From Lyophyllum atratum (lineage: Eukaryota > Basidiomycota > Agaricomycetes > Agaricales > Lyophyllaceae): a stretch of 64,000 bases of DNA. The stretch is taken from NCBI GenBank assembly GCA_014905825.1, contig JACGCN010000009.1, positions 1,550,001 through 1,614,000 on the forward strand, given 5' to 3'. The notes under the pieces were generated by a model that was given only the letters and a program-made list of their open reading frames with translations, was not told the origin of the DNA and searched no databases. Position numbers and translations under genes: made by a program. Shown piece after piece: positions 24,201 through 36,806 of the stretch. The stretch's first letter is position 1. Each line of letters opens with the position of its first letter.

Positions 24201-25774
24201 ATCGCCCGCTTTCAAGGCGATACGGCGTTCGTGTTCCTGGTACGGATACTCAGCACGTTCTTGGGCGGTCTCATGGGCATGGTGATGTGGTGAGTCACAT
24301 ACCCACGTCCGGTCGTTCAGTTTATCTAATATTGCATGTTTTAGGTATATTTCCTGCGGAGGAGGGAACGGAAATCCATATGGATTAGCTGCGGTTGGCG
24401 CGGTTTGCTTCCCGTTTCTCTTCTTTGTGCGGGTGCATTGGCCGGGGAAGCCGCTGACTATCATAGTGTTCCTGGTCACTTGCATGCTGGTACGTCGAAT
24501 CTAATCAGGTATGATCAGTGTGATATGACAATTTGATGTCGTAGGTCATTGGGTACTCGTATCAAGACATAATTCAACCGGGCCCAGGCACGCAGGGGTT
24601 TGGCTGGTCGGTCGCATGGGTACGCATCAAAGCAGGTCTCTGAACGATGTGTTGAACCCCCCATTCCTTCAGCGGCGTTTCGTTCTCGTTGCCGCAGGTG
24701 TTTTCGCTGCCTTGTACGTTATCTCCACTCTTTGGTGAATTCGGTACTTAAGTTTTACAAAGCCTTTTCTCGTGGCTCCCTCCTGCCAAGACGCTGCGGC
24801 GTTACACGCGCCACATACTGTCAACAACATCCAACGAACTTGGCGCCATATATTGCGCCATCATTGGCTACGCGTACACGCCAAGGGAGAAGGACGTGCA
24901 TGAGATCAATTTAAGCCTCCTTGCAGTTCGTAGTAAGCTCAGGAGAACTACGGCGCGGCGGGCGAACGTTATTTACGAGGTATATAACGTCCCTTACCTT
25001 CTGGTAGACTGTGTTTCTCAATTTTTGGGATGCACAGGTCTCCCTTCGTGGGCGTTGGCCGGCAGAGCGGTATCACAAGCTATTCGAAATCCAACTGTGA
25101 GCTTTTTTTCGTTGATCGTTGTGCATGACCTTGCTCAACCGCGTTTAGGCAACTTACATATAGTCTATCGCATCTGATGGCTGTATACCACTACCTCGAA
25201 CCTGCATGGGCGCGCGCACTCCTTCGTCGGACAAAATTCCTCGACACTGATTTCCAGGGTGATATTCTTGCCGTGATAAGTGGGTCGCCTTTGGTTAAAG
25301 TTTATCCTACCTCTGATTTTAGTCTCTCTTCCCTGACTTGTTGCTCAGCTATGATATCGACTGCATTGCGTGCTGGCTCTCCTTTGCCTCAGATTACGCC
25401 GTGTCCGTTGCTGGATCGGTTCATGGAACAGGCCCACGGGTTGGACATCATTCACAAGGAATCGGAAGAAGATTATGGTCTTCCACGTACGCTCACGCTT
25501 GACACGTTGCGGAACGAGCAATATATGTAAATGCTATAGTTGATCCTTAGGCATGTAGGCTCACCTTTTCTACCACAGGTACTTCTCCGTAGGCGTCTCA
25601 ACCTCGTATGGCCTCGTTACGCGTCTGGATCGGCTCATGGTCGCGGCGAAGGAAATTGTGGGCGAACAGTATCATATCCATGGTATTGGTATAGGACCGA
25701 CGTACTCGAGGGGCTTTGATTCTGATATGGGACGGCGCACGGCTATCCATTTTGGATCACCGCAGGAGGTTTAG
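21242..25774 (+). CDS. ArAE-type putative ER transporter (Bre4-like)
   Basis: Large multi-intron gene for an aromatic acid exporter-like membrane protein of the fungal 'ER transporter, 6TM N-terminal' plus DUF2421 arrangement, related to yeast Bre4 (brefeldin A sensitivity); transport substrate unknown. ATG at 21242 (MSGDVSEKLTG), stop TAG at 25772-25774. Order: charged N-terminus; first six-helix bundle (VIRSAIAAWIGLVLFVIP, TIILGVWIFLGSSFFLFI, VIPLVFHSAIALVASIFVF); long cytosolic stretch with a Gln-then-His run (QQQQQHHHHHH) near 22800; coiled segment with HLIQFTNLVLEM; second bundle (FSGLAGGNVLFAMKAGVLT, FVFLVRILSTFLGGLMGMVM, NGNPYGLAAVGAVCFPF); then the C-terminal cytosolic domain with LRRYTRHILSTTSNELGAIY and YHKLFEIQLQLTYSLSHLMA. 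About fifteen exons; every join I tested keeps frame. Recognised by architecture and helix motifs. Confidence 0.85.
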
Positions 25775-27096
25775 CCTTTGTTGTGAAGGACGGATGTGGT
25801 GATGTACCCGTTTCGCCTTCGGTGGACATATATGATTGCTCACCCGAACTGAATAGCAGACTGATGTTGCGAATTGGAGATAGACTGCGGCTCGGCCATC
25901 TGGACAATTAGTCTAGGAGGCCGAGGCGCAACCCTTGCAACAAAACGGTCGGTTCTTTCGCGTTTCGGCGTCGAGCGACTTGGTCCCACTCTATCGCGCC
26001 GGATCAGTCTAAAGAGCATGGGTCCGCTCAGTGCAGGGTAGGTAGTGCAAGGCAGCGTAGAATCTGGAAGACTGGACGGGTGCTCGTTGGCGTCGCATTT
26101 GCATTCATGTGGACCGCCTATAGATTTACCTCGGTTCCACACATCATCCACGCCAAAATTACACTCAATAGGACTATTGTTGCAACTTACGAGGTCGCAG
26201 CCTTTCCAAGGCACGGGCCCCGCGGTCGGTCAGGCCATCGACCGACTATCGACAATATTAGGCGGCATGCGTGTGTGGCCCTCATTGTGGGTGGTGAATC
26301 CTGAGTCTGATATCGAGGAATCGGTGATCACTAAGTAGGATGGGCGAAGCGCCAGCAACGACGGTCTGAACTTGGACCGGGTCCTCATTCACAGTTAACG
26401 CAGCAATAGATTTGTTCCGTCAACCTCGGAGGACTCGCAATCAAACATTGATCTCGAATACTGTATTGTCATAGAAGGGTGGTACGTGGGGTCAGATCAA
26501 AAACGCGAGCCCGTCCTATCGAGCCTTGGCATCGAATCAGTCCAGACTTCGTGCTATCTCCTGGGTATCATCCCCCGTACTATTCGCAGATACCGAGACA
26601 GAACCTCAGGTAAGCAACTTTTGATGTAGAAGCGGCTGAGGTGGAGAAAATATTTCTTCGTGGAAATTAAGACAGCTCGTAGAGGAATGATCTTCACTCT
26701 AGGATAGCGGAACAACGATAAACTCTGAAGGAAGGCAGAGCTATGGCCTCGAAAGCTAGTAGAAAGACTCATCTTCCATAGATATAACCGGGACAAACAC
26801 TTGAAAAATGAACTTCTTCTTTTCGCATCTCACGTCATCATCATGCATCAACACCGAGTGTCGACAGGCTGGATGGAGATGGAGTTGATTCTTCCTAGCC
26901 AAGTCCACACTCATTCCTCAGGTTACTCTATGGAAACCTACAAGATACTGAATGGGCGACAGCGTTTCAATGTCCTTCCTAGGCACAAGCTGCCAAAGTT
27001 CGGAGCATTTCTCGAAACGACCATACTGTAGAGCCGGCGTCATAAAAGAAGGCGTCGCCGAAGTCGACCATCTTCTGTTCTTTCTCTTCGCTTGGC
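25775..27096. other. Intergenic, no supported gene
   Basis: About 1.3 kb. Open frames at 25840-26214 (minus) and 26045-26338 (plus) overlap each other and match nothing I recognise. Confidence 0.4.
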
Positions 27097-29207
27097 ATGG
27101 CTTCATCTTTGTCTGCCTCCCGTGAAGCCGACTCGAGCTCGAAGTTCAGCGTGGAGAAGATTGCGACGAGTTCAGAAACGACAGGCGTCGACGTTGAAGA
27201 TCCTGAGTCCCGGAAGCGCTTAGAAAAACGACTTCTGCGGAAGGTCGACCTACGAATTAGCATCCTAATCTTGATTTATATTCTTAATTATGTGAGTTTT
27301 AGTTTTTATCAATGTCCCTTCGGAACGATATAACGTATCTTGGTCTTCTTGTTGTAGATTGATCGTAGTAATGCAGCGTTCGTACCTCTGGTGACTGCCT
27401 GAATTCTATAGATGCTCACACCTCTTCCAGTTCTGCACGGCTTCGCGGTTTCGAGAAGGACCTAGGCTTGCACGGGACACAATTTGCCACAGTACTCGCA
27501 GTGTACTTTATCGGGTACATTTTGATGCAGGTCCCGTCGTCAGTCTCCCCTTTTCCTCTGATGTCCTAGCGTCTGACATATTCCCAGAAACATGCTCCTT
27601 AATTATATGAAAAAACCTTCTCTCTATCTACCTGGCGCGATGATTCTCTGGGGTTTGATTTCAGCATTGACGGGTTCGTTCAGGTCAAACCACCTCCATG
27701 AGCTTCGTTTAACATCTACTCAGGCATAACAAAAAAGTACTACATGAACTACTTCTCATCGACTGAGTCTAACCAGTAATTGAAGCTTCGCTGGCGTCCT
27801 TGCTTGTCGCTTCTTCTTGGGCTTTGTCGAGGCTGCTTTCTTCCCTGGAGCTCTACTTCTGCTGTCCAAGTATGCCTTTTCCCGATGTGGTTATTAGTCG
27901 GTCCATGCTAATAAAGTACACAGATGGTACAAGCGAGGTTAGATACCTTGCGTCGGTTAGAGTCGCGAAATTCATTATCTCTTTCCAGAGGAACTCGGTC
28001 TTCGCACGTCGATATTATTTTGTGGGCTCCTACTTAGCATAGCCTTCGGTGCTCTGATCGCCTCTGGAATCTTGGATACCATGCAAGGGGTCCTCGGACA
28101 TGCGGCTTGGAGGTGTGTTGCCTCCTTCTTCCAGTCCATTTGGAACCTCACCGTTTGCTGCTCTAGATGGCTTTTCTTCATAGAAGGCGCACTCACTATG
28201 GCTATCGCAGTCATCGCCATCTTTATCCTTCCAGACTTCCCTGAGAATTCCTCTAGCTGGCTGAGCCCCGCCGAACAAGCCCTGGCGATTCGTCGTATGC
28301 AAGAAGATGCGGCTCTCCTACCCCACTACGAGAATCTAGGCGAGTATGCCGGACTGAAGATGGCTGTGAAGGATTGGAAAGTATGGTGGCTCGCGCTTAC
28401 ATACGCAGGAATTCTCCTGTCCGTGGCCTTCAATGTGTACTTCCCGACTTTGACTGCCACCCTCGGATATAATCGCACTATCTCCCTTGTTCTCTGCGCG
28501 CCGCCTTCTATCCTTGTAACTATTGTAGGGTTCTTTAATGCGAGGTTTGTCTTCACACAAACTATCTAGTAGCGAACCATCTCTAAACAGCGTTGCAGAC
28601 ACTCGGATCGGACAAGAGAGAGGTTTTGGCACATTGCTGTCCCTTTCATGGTCGCCATTGTTGGCTACATCATCGGAATGTGCACCCAAAACGTCGCGGC
28701 TCGCTATGTGGGCTTGTAAGTCGTACCTTGACCCAGGGCGACGCGAAGAACTCGACTGATCCTCTTCTTAGGTTCATGGTCGGACAAGCGCCCGCCGGTT
28801 ATATTGTTTTCCTGGCATGGATAAGGTCTGCATATCAATGCGAAGCCGTTGAAATCTCACCACTGAAATGTATCGTAGCAATTCTATTCCGGAGCCTCCT
28901 GCTAAGCGTGCGGTTGCGCTTGGCCTGACAAGTGGATTTGCACAGTTGGGAGCTGTCGGCGGATCGTAAGTTTTTCTTCGCCGTATATGCCTAGGATATG
29001 GGTCTAATGATTTGATCAAGATACATCTTCCCAACGCAATGGGGCCCGTCGTACCGAAACTCCTTTGGCATATCTCTTGGGGCGTCTGCCTTTGTCATCT
29101 TAATGTGTTTCATTTTCAGACTGCACCTGGCGTCTTTGAACCGAAAAGCGCAATCGGAAGAGGATGCTCGCGGTCAGAAGGAGCCAGGTTACCGCTACAT
29201 TCTCTGA
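27097..29207 (+). CDS. MFS transporter, allantoate permease (Dal5) type
   Basis: Major facilitator of the anion:cation symporter family, whose fungal members take up allantoate, nicotinate, pantothenate and similar acids at the plasma membrane. ATG 27097 (MASSLSASREADSS), stop TGA 29205-29207. About twelve exons. Motifs in order: KRLLRKVDLRISILILIYIL and NYIDRSNA (helix 1 signature), GTQFATVLAVYFIGYILMQV, the helix 4-5 loop CRFFLGFVEAAFFPGALLLL, WYKREELGLRTSILFCG, LFFIEGALTMAIAVIAIFIL, central loop LSPAEQALAIRRMQED, then six further helices. C-terminus LNRKAQSEEDARGQKEPGYR. One intron must end at AAG (just before CTTCGCTGGC, near 27785) to keep frame. All joins I could trace are in frame, so it looks functional. 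The substrate cannot be inferred. Confidence 0.87.
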
Positions 29208-29393
29208 AACGGTCTCGTCCACTACCTCATGTTACTGGTGATGGCAAATGTTTAAACCTGTTTAAGAAAAGGATGGCTATTACAAATTGGCGCTACTGAT
29301 TCATTGAATCGTTGACTGCCTCATACAGAGGAGAAGCTCCAGGAACACACTCTACATCCACCACGCTGTTTGGTATCGCCGAGAAGGTCGAGC

Positions 29394-30828
29394 TCACAAT
29401 GATGTGAGATATTCGGAAAGAACGCCTGCCCAAACCAAACCCCCGAAGACAAATCCATTGCGGAGGAACTGAAGGCGATACTCCTTAGTAGTGTATGATC
29501 GATATATCCAAAAAAGAACTTTACCGAATCCCAACAGGCCTTGGGTGAGTCCAAATCGACAGTGTACATTTCCTTCGCCAAATAGAACCCGCCTCCTACA
29601 ACGCTAATTGCATGGTAGGCTTTCCCAAGGTTGTTCATCACGCCGGCAACGTAAAGCGACGCGACAAGAGCCGACGCAAGGGCAAACAGAATCGGCCTGA
29701 TCCATGTTCCAAACAACAAAGCGGTCGACTTGACGCCGGCGACTACATCGTCACGTTTATCTTGGCAAGCATAAATGGTATCTGAGTTCGGACATCAGAG
29801 GTCGGACAAGGATCTTAGCTAAGGCGGGCGGAGGACGTACCATACCACATGGTCCATGCCCAGGTGCCTGCAAAAAGGACAACAATAGAGGTCGGAACAC
29901 TCTGGCCAAGGGCTAGCCAAGCCATGGGTGCGCCAACGTTCAGCGAGAGACCTTTGTTTCAATTAGTCTTGGACTAGAAGAAAAGTAACTGACGTACCAA
30001 GCCATGCCTGAGGCCAGTAGGTAACCCGCTTCATAAGTGGATAGATGCCGGGAAGAACAACGATTGATAAAACGCCGAACCGGAAACTATCAACACGGCG
30101 TTTAGACCAAAGTCTCGGACTAGGAACGGACTCAGAACGTACGCAATTTCATCGAGGTTCCAGATCATTCGCATCAGTATCACAAGATGGATGAATAAAA
30201 ACACGAGCGCGCCGGGGACGGTGATGGTGCCAGCAGCGATCGGGCGGTTTTTAGTTCGCTCTATGGGTACGCCGATAAGCCGCATGCATCGGAACCTGGA
30301 CGAGCAATTCCTCTTACCGACTTGACGGTCGAACTCGCGGTCACAGATATCGTCCCAGATACATCCAGCACCTAACGATAACGAATCATGTCAGAGGACC
30401 CGATCTGAGAGGGGTGAACGAGCTATTACGACGGACTGAAAGTTCCTGTCAGAAAAAAGGAGCCGGAGGATGGAGAGGTAGTAGTTACCTATGGAGTAAT
30501 TGGGATCCAAGGAATCCATGAACCAAGAAAGACATGAACTCAGGCAGTTCAAGATGATGAACGCGAGCGGCGATCGTAAGCGACCATGCTGATAGGGGGC
30601 TTTAGCTCAGCGAGGTATTCTTGTATCATTAGTGAGCTTACCATAAGGCCAGAAGAGCATCATGGGACCGACGAGCAAGGTTGCTCGGGTGATTTTGACC
30701 TGCGAGACGAACGATGGTCAAAACGGCGAGCGAGGCATCAACGATGGATGGGAGACTACCCATGGTTTGATAGCTTCTGCAAATGATTTGAGGGGAGATA
30801 CTGATTTTTGAAAGCCCTGGCTCGACAT
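29394..30828 (-). CDS. UbiA-family prenyltransferase
   Basis: Membrane prenyltransferase of the UbiA/Coq2 superfamily, which moves an isoprenoid chain from its diphosphate onto an aromatic or other acceptor. Start at 30828 (MSSQGFQKSVSPLKSFAEAI), stop TGA 29396-29394. Visible: VKITRATLLVGPMMLFWPYA; first Asp-rich motif GAGCIWDDICDREFD, coordinating Mg-diphosphate; VERTKNRPIAAGTIT; MKRVTYWPQAWLG; MAWLALGQ; second Asp-rich motif DTIYACQDKRDDVVAGVKST; DSPKACWDS; last exon EYRLQFLRNGFVFGGLVWAG ending LSEYLTSL. A 60-nt segment, 30759-30700, is read as an intron: it has GT-AG ends, is divisible by three and contains an in-frame TGA. If it is not spliced the protein would stop early. Not Coq2 itself with certainty; it could be a specialised meroterpenoid enzyme. 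Confidence 0.83.
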
Positions 30829-32437
30829 CGCAAAGATACGGAGACCGCGTGTAGGGGGAAAGGAAGATACCGAGCATAGCAAAGCTCGTCATCTTTGTAT
30901 TTATACCAGGAGGTGGACCAGAACGTATTTGGGAGCCTCCAAAGGTGTATTTCCCCGACGGGGAGTGACCAGGGTAGGCTGATGGGGTGGCGGATCATAG
31001 ATTCTGAGTCTTGTCCTTTTGGTGGATAATAATCATCCTATACGTTATACTTAACGTTGCCACTGAAGATGTCTGGCATTACTCGTGATTGAATCCCAGA
31101 TACGGTCCGCATCTGACCAGTGGAGGGAGATTTGATTGATGCCTAGGTCTCGTAATACCAAGGATCTGAAGCGACATACAGCGGCCAGAGGCTGTGGTAA
31201 GAATCTGACGTAGTTATAAGGCGCCTGATAAGATGTTTGTAGCGTTAATGACGGACCCTCAAGGCTCAGACGGTTTTAGAGCTTGGGTAAGGATATTTAT
31301 GTCAGTCTGATAGGAATCTGGTGAATAGGAAGACTGACACTACCAAGATTAAGAGCTTTCGCGGTGACGAGTGAAGAAATGCGAGGCGCTGTTCCTCCAG
31401 GCATGCAAATTATAGAGCCAGTGTCGGTCTAGCTTAGTGACTTGCCTCGTCGAGTTACTCCCGCGCTCCACGGTTGGCCGGCTCCGGTGAATTCTTCGTG
31501 GGTCGTCCGTTTTCTGTTCGTTTGAAGACCGTTTGGGGATGCGGATTGCGTAAACCGAGCAGAAAGAAAAGAGGGCTATCATCGCGACCTCCAGTAATCG
31601 GGCAGGGATGGAAGAGGGAGGATGGCGAGGGCTAGGGCGAGGCCATGAACGGCATCACCTCTGCAAGATTATCCGCGAGACTGATATGCTGACTGGCTTC
31701 GCAGTATCAAGCGCATTCCATATTGTCACTGCTCTCGTGCATATCGGAATCCGTAGCTGGAGTGATTATTTATTAACTTATGATTGTTGTCAAAGAGGTT
31801 CCAAACGTGAACTCTATCCGTGTTTCGCATTACTGGATCCCGGTCACGCCCAGATCCGGGTACCATTCGGCATACTAGTCTGGCTACTTAAATGAACGAA
31901 TTCGAATGAAAATGGAAACGCTTTACACACCAGTATCCCCGTGAATGTCGTGCCACAGTACATTTTCGCTTGCACTTCCGTCTGCCCCGGAGTGACGTCA
32001 GATATCTGGCCAGACCACAATCTTAGCGCTTAGCACTTATTGACTCGGTCACGGAAGAAATGCCTCAACATTGACAGTTATGACTATGTTAATTTTGCCT
32101 TGTTGCTAAGAAGTTGTTTGGAATTTCCGCGGTGGCACTCTCCAGACCAAGAACGGTAGAAGAACCTATAAGAGTCAGGGGCTAGGGTTGTTGTGCGGTT
32201 TATAGATATATGGCGGTATGGTTCTATGCATCTTGTTCGGTGTTCCGAGTTGGCCGCTGGCAGTCGTGGTGTAAAGAGATGTGATTGAGGAAGGAAGAGG
32301 TAAAATATTTGCTCATGTTATGCATTCCAATTCGCATCAACCAGCTACAAACGTCGCACTGCCACAGGCCGCCATTCCCCACTACCACAATGGAGGAGTG
32401 AAGTTAAGGTAAGGCCTAAGGCCTAAATCCTCATAAT
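30829..32437. other. Gene-poor region
   Basis: About 1.6 kb with only short frames. Near 32405 there is a short palindromic GGCCTAAGGCCTAA motif that recurs around 36415-36540. No gene supported. Confidence 0.4.
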
Positions 32438-34041
32438 TCAGATGTAACAAGAATCTGCAGGGTCGATGACGCAATTTTTTGTCAGAGCTTGCTGGAGAAT
32501 TGAAACATTCGGGAGACGTGACAGCCTGAGTCCGGAGCGACCTGAATGTCTTTCTTCAACCGTGCACGACCTGACTCCTATGGAAACAACTGATGATCCT
32601 GCTTGGGCCTTTGACTTGTCGGAAATTAGCAATGAAGAGCAACTGGAATGACTTGGTGAGCCCACGTTTATCGACGCAATTAAATTTTATGATACTCACC
32701 CACAGTTGCAGTAGTCAGTGGCACGTATGTGGTAATCTATCTTTACGTCTTGTTCATGATTTTATAGACATACTCTCTTGTCCAGCATCCAGTAATACAT
32801 GTACAGGAAGAACATCATGAGAATAGGAGACAAGCACTCCGGACATCCTTCAACACCTCCACCTTCTACCAATCGGATTGTTCGAAACTTCCTCATTCGT
32901 TCATGCAGCAGTTTCTCGGACTGCTATGGTGGAACTAACCAAACACATGAGTATGTTGTCGAAACCGACCCGGGGAGAAACCAACCTTGCTTTGCGAGTA
33001 CTCCGTGTAATCCTGGAGATGACCTCTTTCCGCTTCGAAGCAATCCTGCCAAACAATCATGAGTCGAAGACAAGTATAACGAAGAAAAGAGGTATACATT
33101 GTTGCTTTCCGCTTCTCCGCACGCGCCTCCATCTTGGCAGTGTTCCATCGCGTCAAGAGGAATCCATGCTTCAAATCATAAAGTTCAACTTGACTCCAAA
33201 GTTCAAGGTGATACCCACCTGCATCATCAGGGTAGCCATCTCCTCCCTATCCCTCACGTATTTTTCGAGTGCACCCTTGTCTCCCTTCAGCTCACAATAC
33301 TCCTGCGCGACATGGTTGTACTCGGTCACGGAATAATGATGCCACGTATGATTATCCCACGAAAAAGGAGTCATTGAGCCGGAAGAGTCTGATGAGGCAT
33401 AGAGACTCGGATATTAGCGGTGGATCGTTGTCCGAAGAAATTACGCACAGAACGCGACTGGGAGACAGCTCCAGATTTGAACGTTATTCTTTTCCATCCA
33501 GGGAGGGATGGCGATCTTAATTCCTTGCTTCAAACTTCCATGCGCCTCACTATGAGGGGGCCTGGCGACGGAAGTAAAAGGAGGGACCACGTACTTCAGT
33601 GCCTCACACGTCGCACAAAACCTCAGACGAAGTGGGAAGTGGACTTTAGTAGCCCGCGTACTGTTACAAGCCTACCCAACCAAAAATCAGATCTTCGACT
33701 AATGGTTGAAAGAAATTATCCTTACAGAACAGAACTGGTCAAAAATGAGGCTCGCATATTGCGGTTCGTTCATATCCGCTGGGCACCCCACGGGGAGACC
33801 GAGGTCAGCTATGGCGTTCTTGAATGCTGAGACCCATACGAGGCGGGAGTGTTTGGACATGAAGATGGCGCGGAATTGCTTTGAGACTCTCGATAGAGCG
33901 AGGAGGTCGGCGGGCTCCAATGTGCGCGCGGTCTACCAGGTTTGACTTGAAAAACATTGACTTGAAGTGGCAGAAAACTCAACCAACCTCAAGGAGGACC
34001 TCCGTCGGGAGACTTGTAATCCGAGTGTTGGCCAAAACCAT
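32438..34041 (-). CDS. F-box protein with Cys-rich middle region (copy 1)
   Basis: F-box substrate adaptor of SCF ubiquitin ligases, from the expanded agaricomycete family. Putative start 34041 (MVLANTRITSLPTEVLLE); an upstream exon is possible, since coding-like sequence (EILDYSGASVPDDVGG) lies at 34316-34090 in another frame. After a 73-nt intron the F-box continues: PADLLALSRVSKQFRAIFMS, then WVSAFKNAIADLGLPVGCPA and EPQYASLIFDQFCSVC. The next exon has RATKVHFPLRLRFCATCEAL, so CxxC pairs form a likely zinc site. Later exons: YHSVTEYNHVAQEYCELKGD, KYVRDREEMATLM, NTAKMEARAEKRKAT, LLHERMRKFRTIRL. The 3' end (32438-32700) is the least certain. The target protein is unknown. Confidence 0.65.
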
Positions 34042-34486
34042 GCTTGGGAACACGGCTTCGATAGTGCACTCTGGCCTTGACAGGATTAGCAGCCTCCAAC
34101 GTCATCTGGGACAGACGCGCCACTGTAGTCCAAGATCTCATCATTATTTTCCTCGAGATTCAGAAGAGGAAGTGACGAACCCATCATGGCCTTCACATCC
34201 TCCGAAACAGAGCCCATAGCATCGGTCACAGCCTGCGATGCAGACTGGATCATGGGGTCTTGTGGGGAATAGGCAGGCGGATGCCATCTTGGTATGCTAC
34301 ACCTACGCCGACACATCAGGACGATAGTTGTTACGATGAAGGGAGAGTGGGATTGGGTTGGGGTGGGAAGGAAAACGGGGATAAATAAGGTGTCAGAAGC
34401 TGTGAATCACATTGAAGTCGTCATCCCGCAGTGAAAGCGTGAGACCTCAACCAATCAAAGTCATCGATGTCCCGGGCCAAGAGTCC

Positions 34487-34526
34487 GGCATCTGGTTATG
34501 GTGGTCAACAAGAAAAGGGTCAATAA
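34487..34526 (+). repeat. 40-bp dispersed direct repeat, copy A
   Basis: A 40-base stretch starting GGCATCTGGTTATGGTGGTC and ending GGGTCAATAA, found again at 36807-36846 with one mismatch (A to G at the middle). It lies between F-box copy 1 and the esterase gene. Confidence 0.85.
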
Positions 34527-34637
34527 TAAGAGAATTCTAATGATAATGGACAGATTACACCGACGGCAAAGCATCTCTTTCTTAGCCTATTAGAACGTTC
34601 CTGAAGGCACGCCTTCTCCTCATGGCACCACCTTTTT

Positions 34638-36308
34638 TTACATCCCAAACGGATACGTCTCCAGCGACTCCGGCGGCGCCGCCGGCTTAATCGCACCAAG
34701 CGCCTTAACCGCCGACGACTTATCGAACCACACGTACGCGTCGAACTGTCTCGGCAAAATCGCCGACTCATAGTGGCTCATCAACTCCGTCTCGGGCCGA
34801 TAGATGACCCCAATGAAGCGCTGCAGCCTCGGCTTGCTCAAGTCCTGGCGAAGCTTTTCGTCTTGGTGGCCCTTGCGCAGGTCGAGGACGAAGCGGGGGA
34901 GGCCCGTGTCGTGCGAGATGCGCTCGTAGCTGTCAGTTCGGGATTCCACCACTTTCATGATCTACACACGCCAGGGAGTCAGAAGTCCAGTCCAGTCATC
35001 CCCGAAAGCTAGACGAAAAGACGGACCGTCATCGGATCCTCCCACTCATGCGCAGCCGCAACGGTACCCGTATGCGTCCCATGCCCAATGATCACCGCGT
35101 CCGTCCCGAACTTCTGCTTACACAGCTGCCCAATGTTCAGCTCGTTCCGGCGCTGGCCCATCCCCGTGAACCGCGCGTCGCCGACATGGGAGTTGTGCGC
35201 CCACACGACCGCTTTGTTCTGGGCCCCGGGGGAGGGTGGCTTTTTGAACTCGAGGAGGCGGGAGAGGGTGGTGAAGAAGTGCGTGTCGCGCAGGTTCCAG
35301 GACTCGTCGTTGCCGTAGTACATCGCGCGGTAGTATTTCTGGACGAAAAAAGCCTTGTCAGCGACCTCCCGTCCGAATCGTCAAGGGAGGGAAGAAAGGC
35401 ACCTCTGCGTCCGCGACGACCTGTGCATTTTGTTCAGCGTCGAATATTTCCTCGTTCTCCTCCGCAGCGTCCGACTTCATGACCTCGAGGCGCTTCTTCA
35501 GCATGTCCTGGAGCATGTCCATGACCCCTTTCTCGCACGGGGCAAATCCGCGGCCTAAGGCGACGGCGCCGTATCTGGCGGGATTCTGGGCGTAGGGCGC
35601 GAGGCAGCCGTAGCGCTCGCGCGCCTGTTTTGCTAGGTTCGGGTCGGTGCGGTCGAGGTACTCTACGACGGCTTGGATGGAGGTGTCCAGGCTGTACAAC
35701 TATTGCGCGTTACGAATCAGCAGGACGTTCGATAAGGGCACGACGAGAAATGAAGGAACCGGCAAACTCACATCAAGACCATAGAACCCAGCCCTCTCCT
35801 CCGGCTTACAGTGGCTGTTCCGCTCCCTCAACCAATCAACGAACTCCTTCACCTCTTCATTCTTCCACATCCACCCAGGGAACCTCTTGAACGGCAGTCC
35901 ATCCCTCTTCACCTTCGCCGTCTTATGCCTGACATGCCTATCCACCACCGCCGCGTCCGGCCAGTCCGACTCGACGGCCACGATGTTGAAGCCGTGCTTG
36001 TCGATGAGTCTCTTTGTGATCGCCGCGCGGGAGGCGTAGAATTCGGAGGTGCCGTGGGAGCCGTCGCCGATGAGGACGACGCGGGCGGAGGCAGCGTCGC
36101 CCGTGACGAAGCGGTCGAAGTTCTCGGCGAAGTCGGGGGCGCCGCCGAAGGAGGCGTCGGCGAGGTCGGGGAGCGGCTGGGCGGCGGCGCGCATGCGCTG
36201 GGAGAGGTCGGTGGTGGACATGGGCTTTGCAGTTAGGAAGAGTGCGGTGGAGGTGAGGAAGAGTCTGCGGGGCGTGAAGAAGCGGGTCAGGAGAGGCGGC
36301 GGAACCAT
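34638..36308 (-). CDS. Erythromycin-esterase-like protein
   Basis: Member of the EreA/EreB-like family (PF05139). The bacterial founders hydrolyse the macrolide lactone ring; in fungi the true substrate is unknown. Start 36308 (MVPPPLLTRFFTPRRLFLTS), stop 34638. The first 30 residues are basic and hydrophobic and could be a mitochondrial or signal leader; a second Met at about residue 30 (MSTTDLSQRM) is an alternative start. Core motifs: LIGDGSHGTSEFYASRAAIT with the conserved His, FNIVAVESDWPDAAVVDRHV with the Glu, WMWKNEEVKEFVDWLR, GFYGLD, AVVWAHNSHVGDARFTGMG with the catalytic-type His, GHGTHTGTVAAAHEW, and YRPETELMSHYESAILPRQF with FDAYVWFD near the end. Four to five exons with short introns, all joins consistent. 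The coding part is GC-rich compared with its flanks. Confidence 0.9.
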
Positions 36309-36806
36309 GAGACTCTTGGGAGTTGGACGTTGAAATATGACGCAGGTGAGACAGGGCGCAAATGTGGGTATGACTTCATGGCCCCGTCATCGGTTCTGGG
36401 ATGTTCCAGCGGGTCCTAGGCCTAAGGCGTTAGAGGCTGGCCCACGAGTAGGGTTCATACTGTATCGAGTTGACGGGCTTCATCCAGTGCGCAAGCGACC
36501 CAGGGTTTTAGGTCACATTATTAGTGGTTCCTTAGGCCTTAGCACCAATAAGATCTGTTGGTAAAGACCCTCGTTGTGGGAGGCGGGTTGGGGATAGACT
36601 GATTTTCGCAAAACGTTCTTCCAGTTATCATGACTGGTCTATTGGTTCCTGAATCCTTCATTTAACATCGAGGGAGTGTCGAGAATGGCCATTGCGGTTC
36701 CAACTAACGCGTCGCGACTGATGAAATCAAAATTTTGAGTCCTCTGATGTTTTCCCAGTGTAAAAGCAAAGAACGACGATGACATCCATGTCCGGGGCAG
36801 GAGGAG
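36309..36806. promoter_or_regulatory. Divergent intergenic region
   Basis: Shared upstream region of the esterase (minus) and the small membrane protein gene (plus). Contains two short GGCCTAAGG-type palindromes near 36415 and 36530. No gene seen. Confidence 0.4.

Noticed and set aside
25840..26338. 124-residue minus and 97-residue plus frames
   Set aside because: Overlapping frames with no domain or splice support.
12110..30828. Secondary-metabolite cluster (two P450s, MFS transporter, UbiA enzyme)
   Set aside because: Housekeeping genes (LSm6, Gdt1, ArAE) lie between them, no polyketide, peptide or terpene synthase is present, and spacing is wide. The MFS-UbiA neighbours alone are too little evidence.
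35811..36333. Plus-strand frames opposite the erythromycin-esterase-like gene
   Set aside because: Antisense shadow of a well-supported GC-rich exon.
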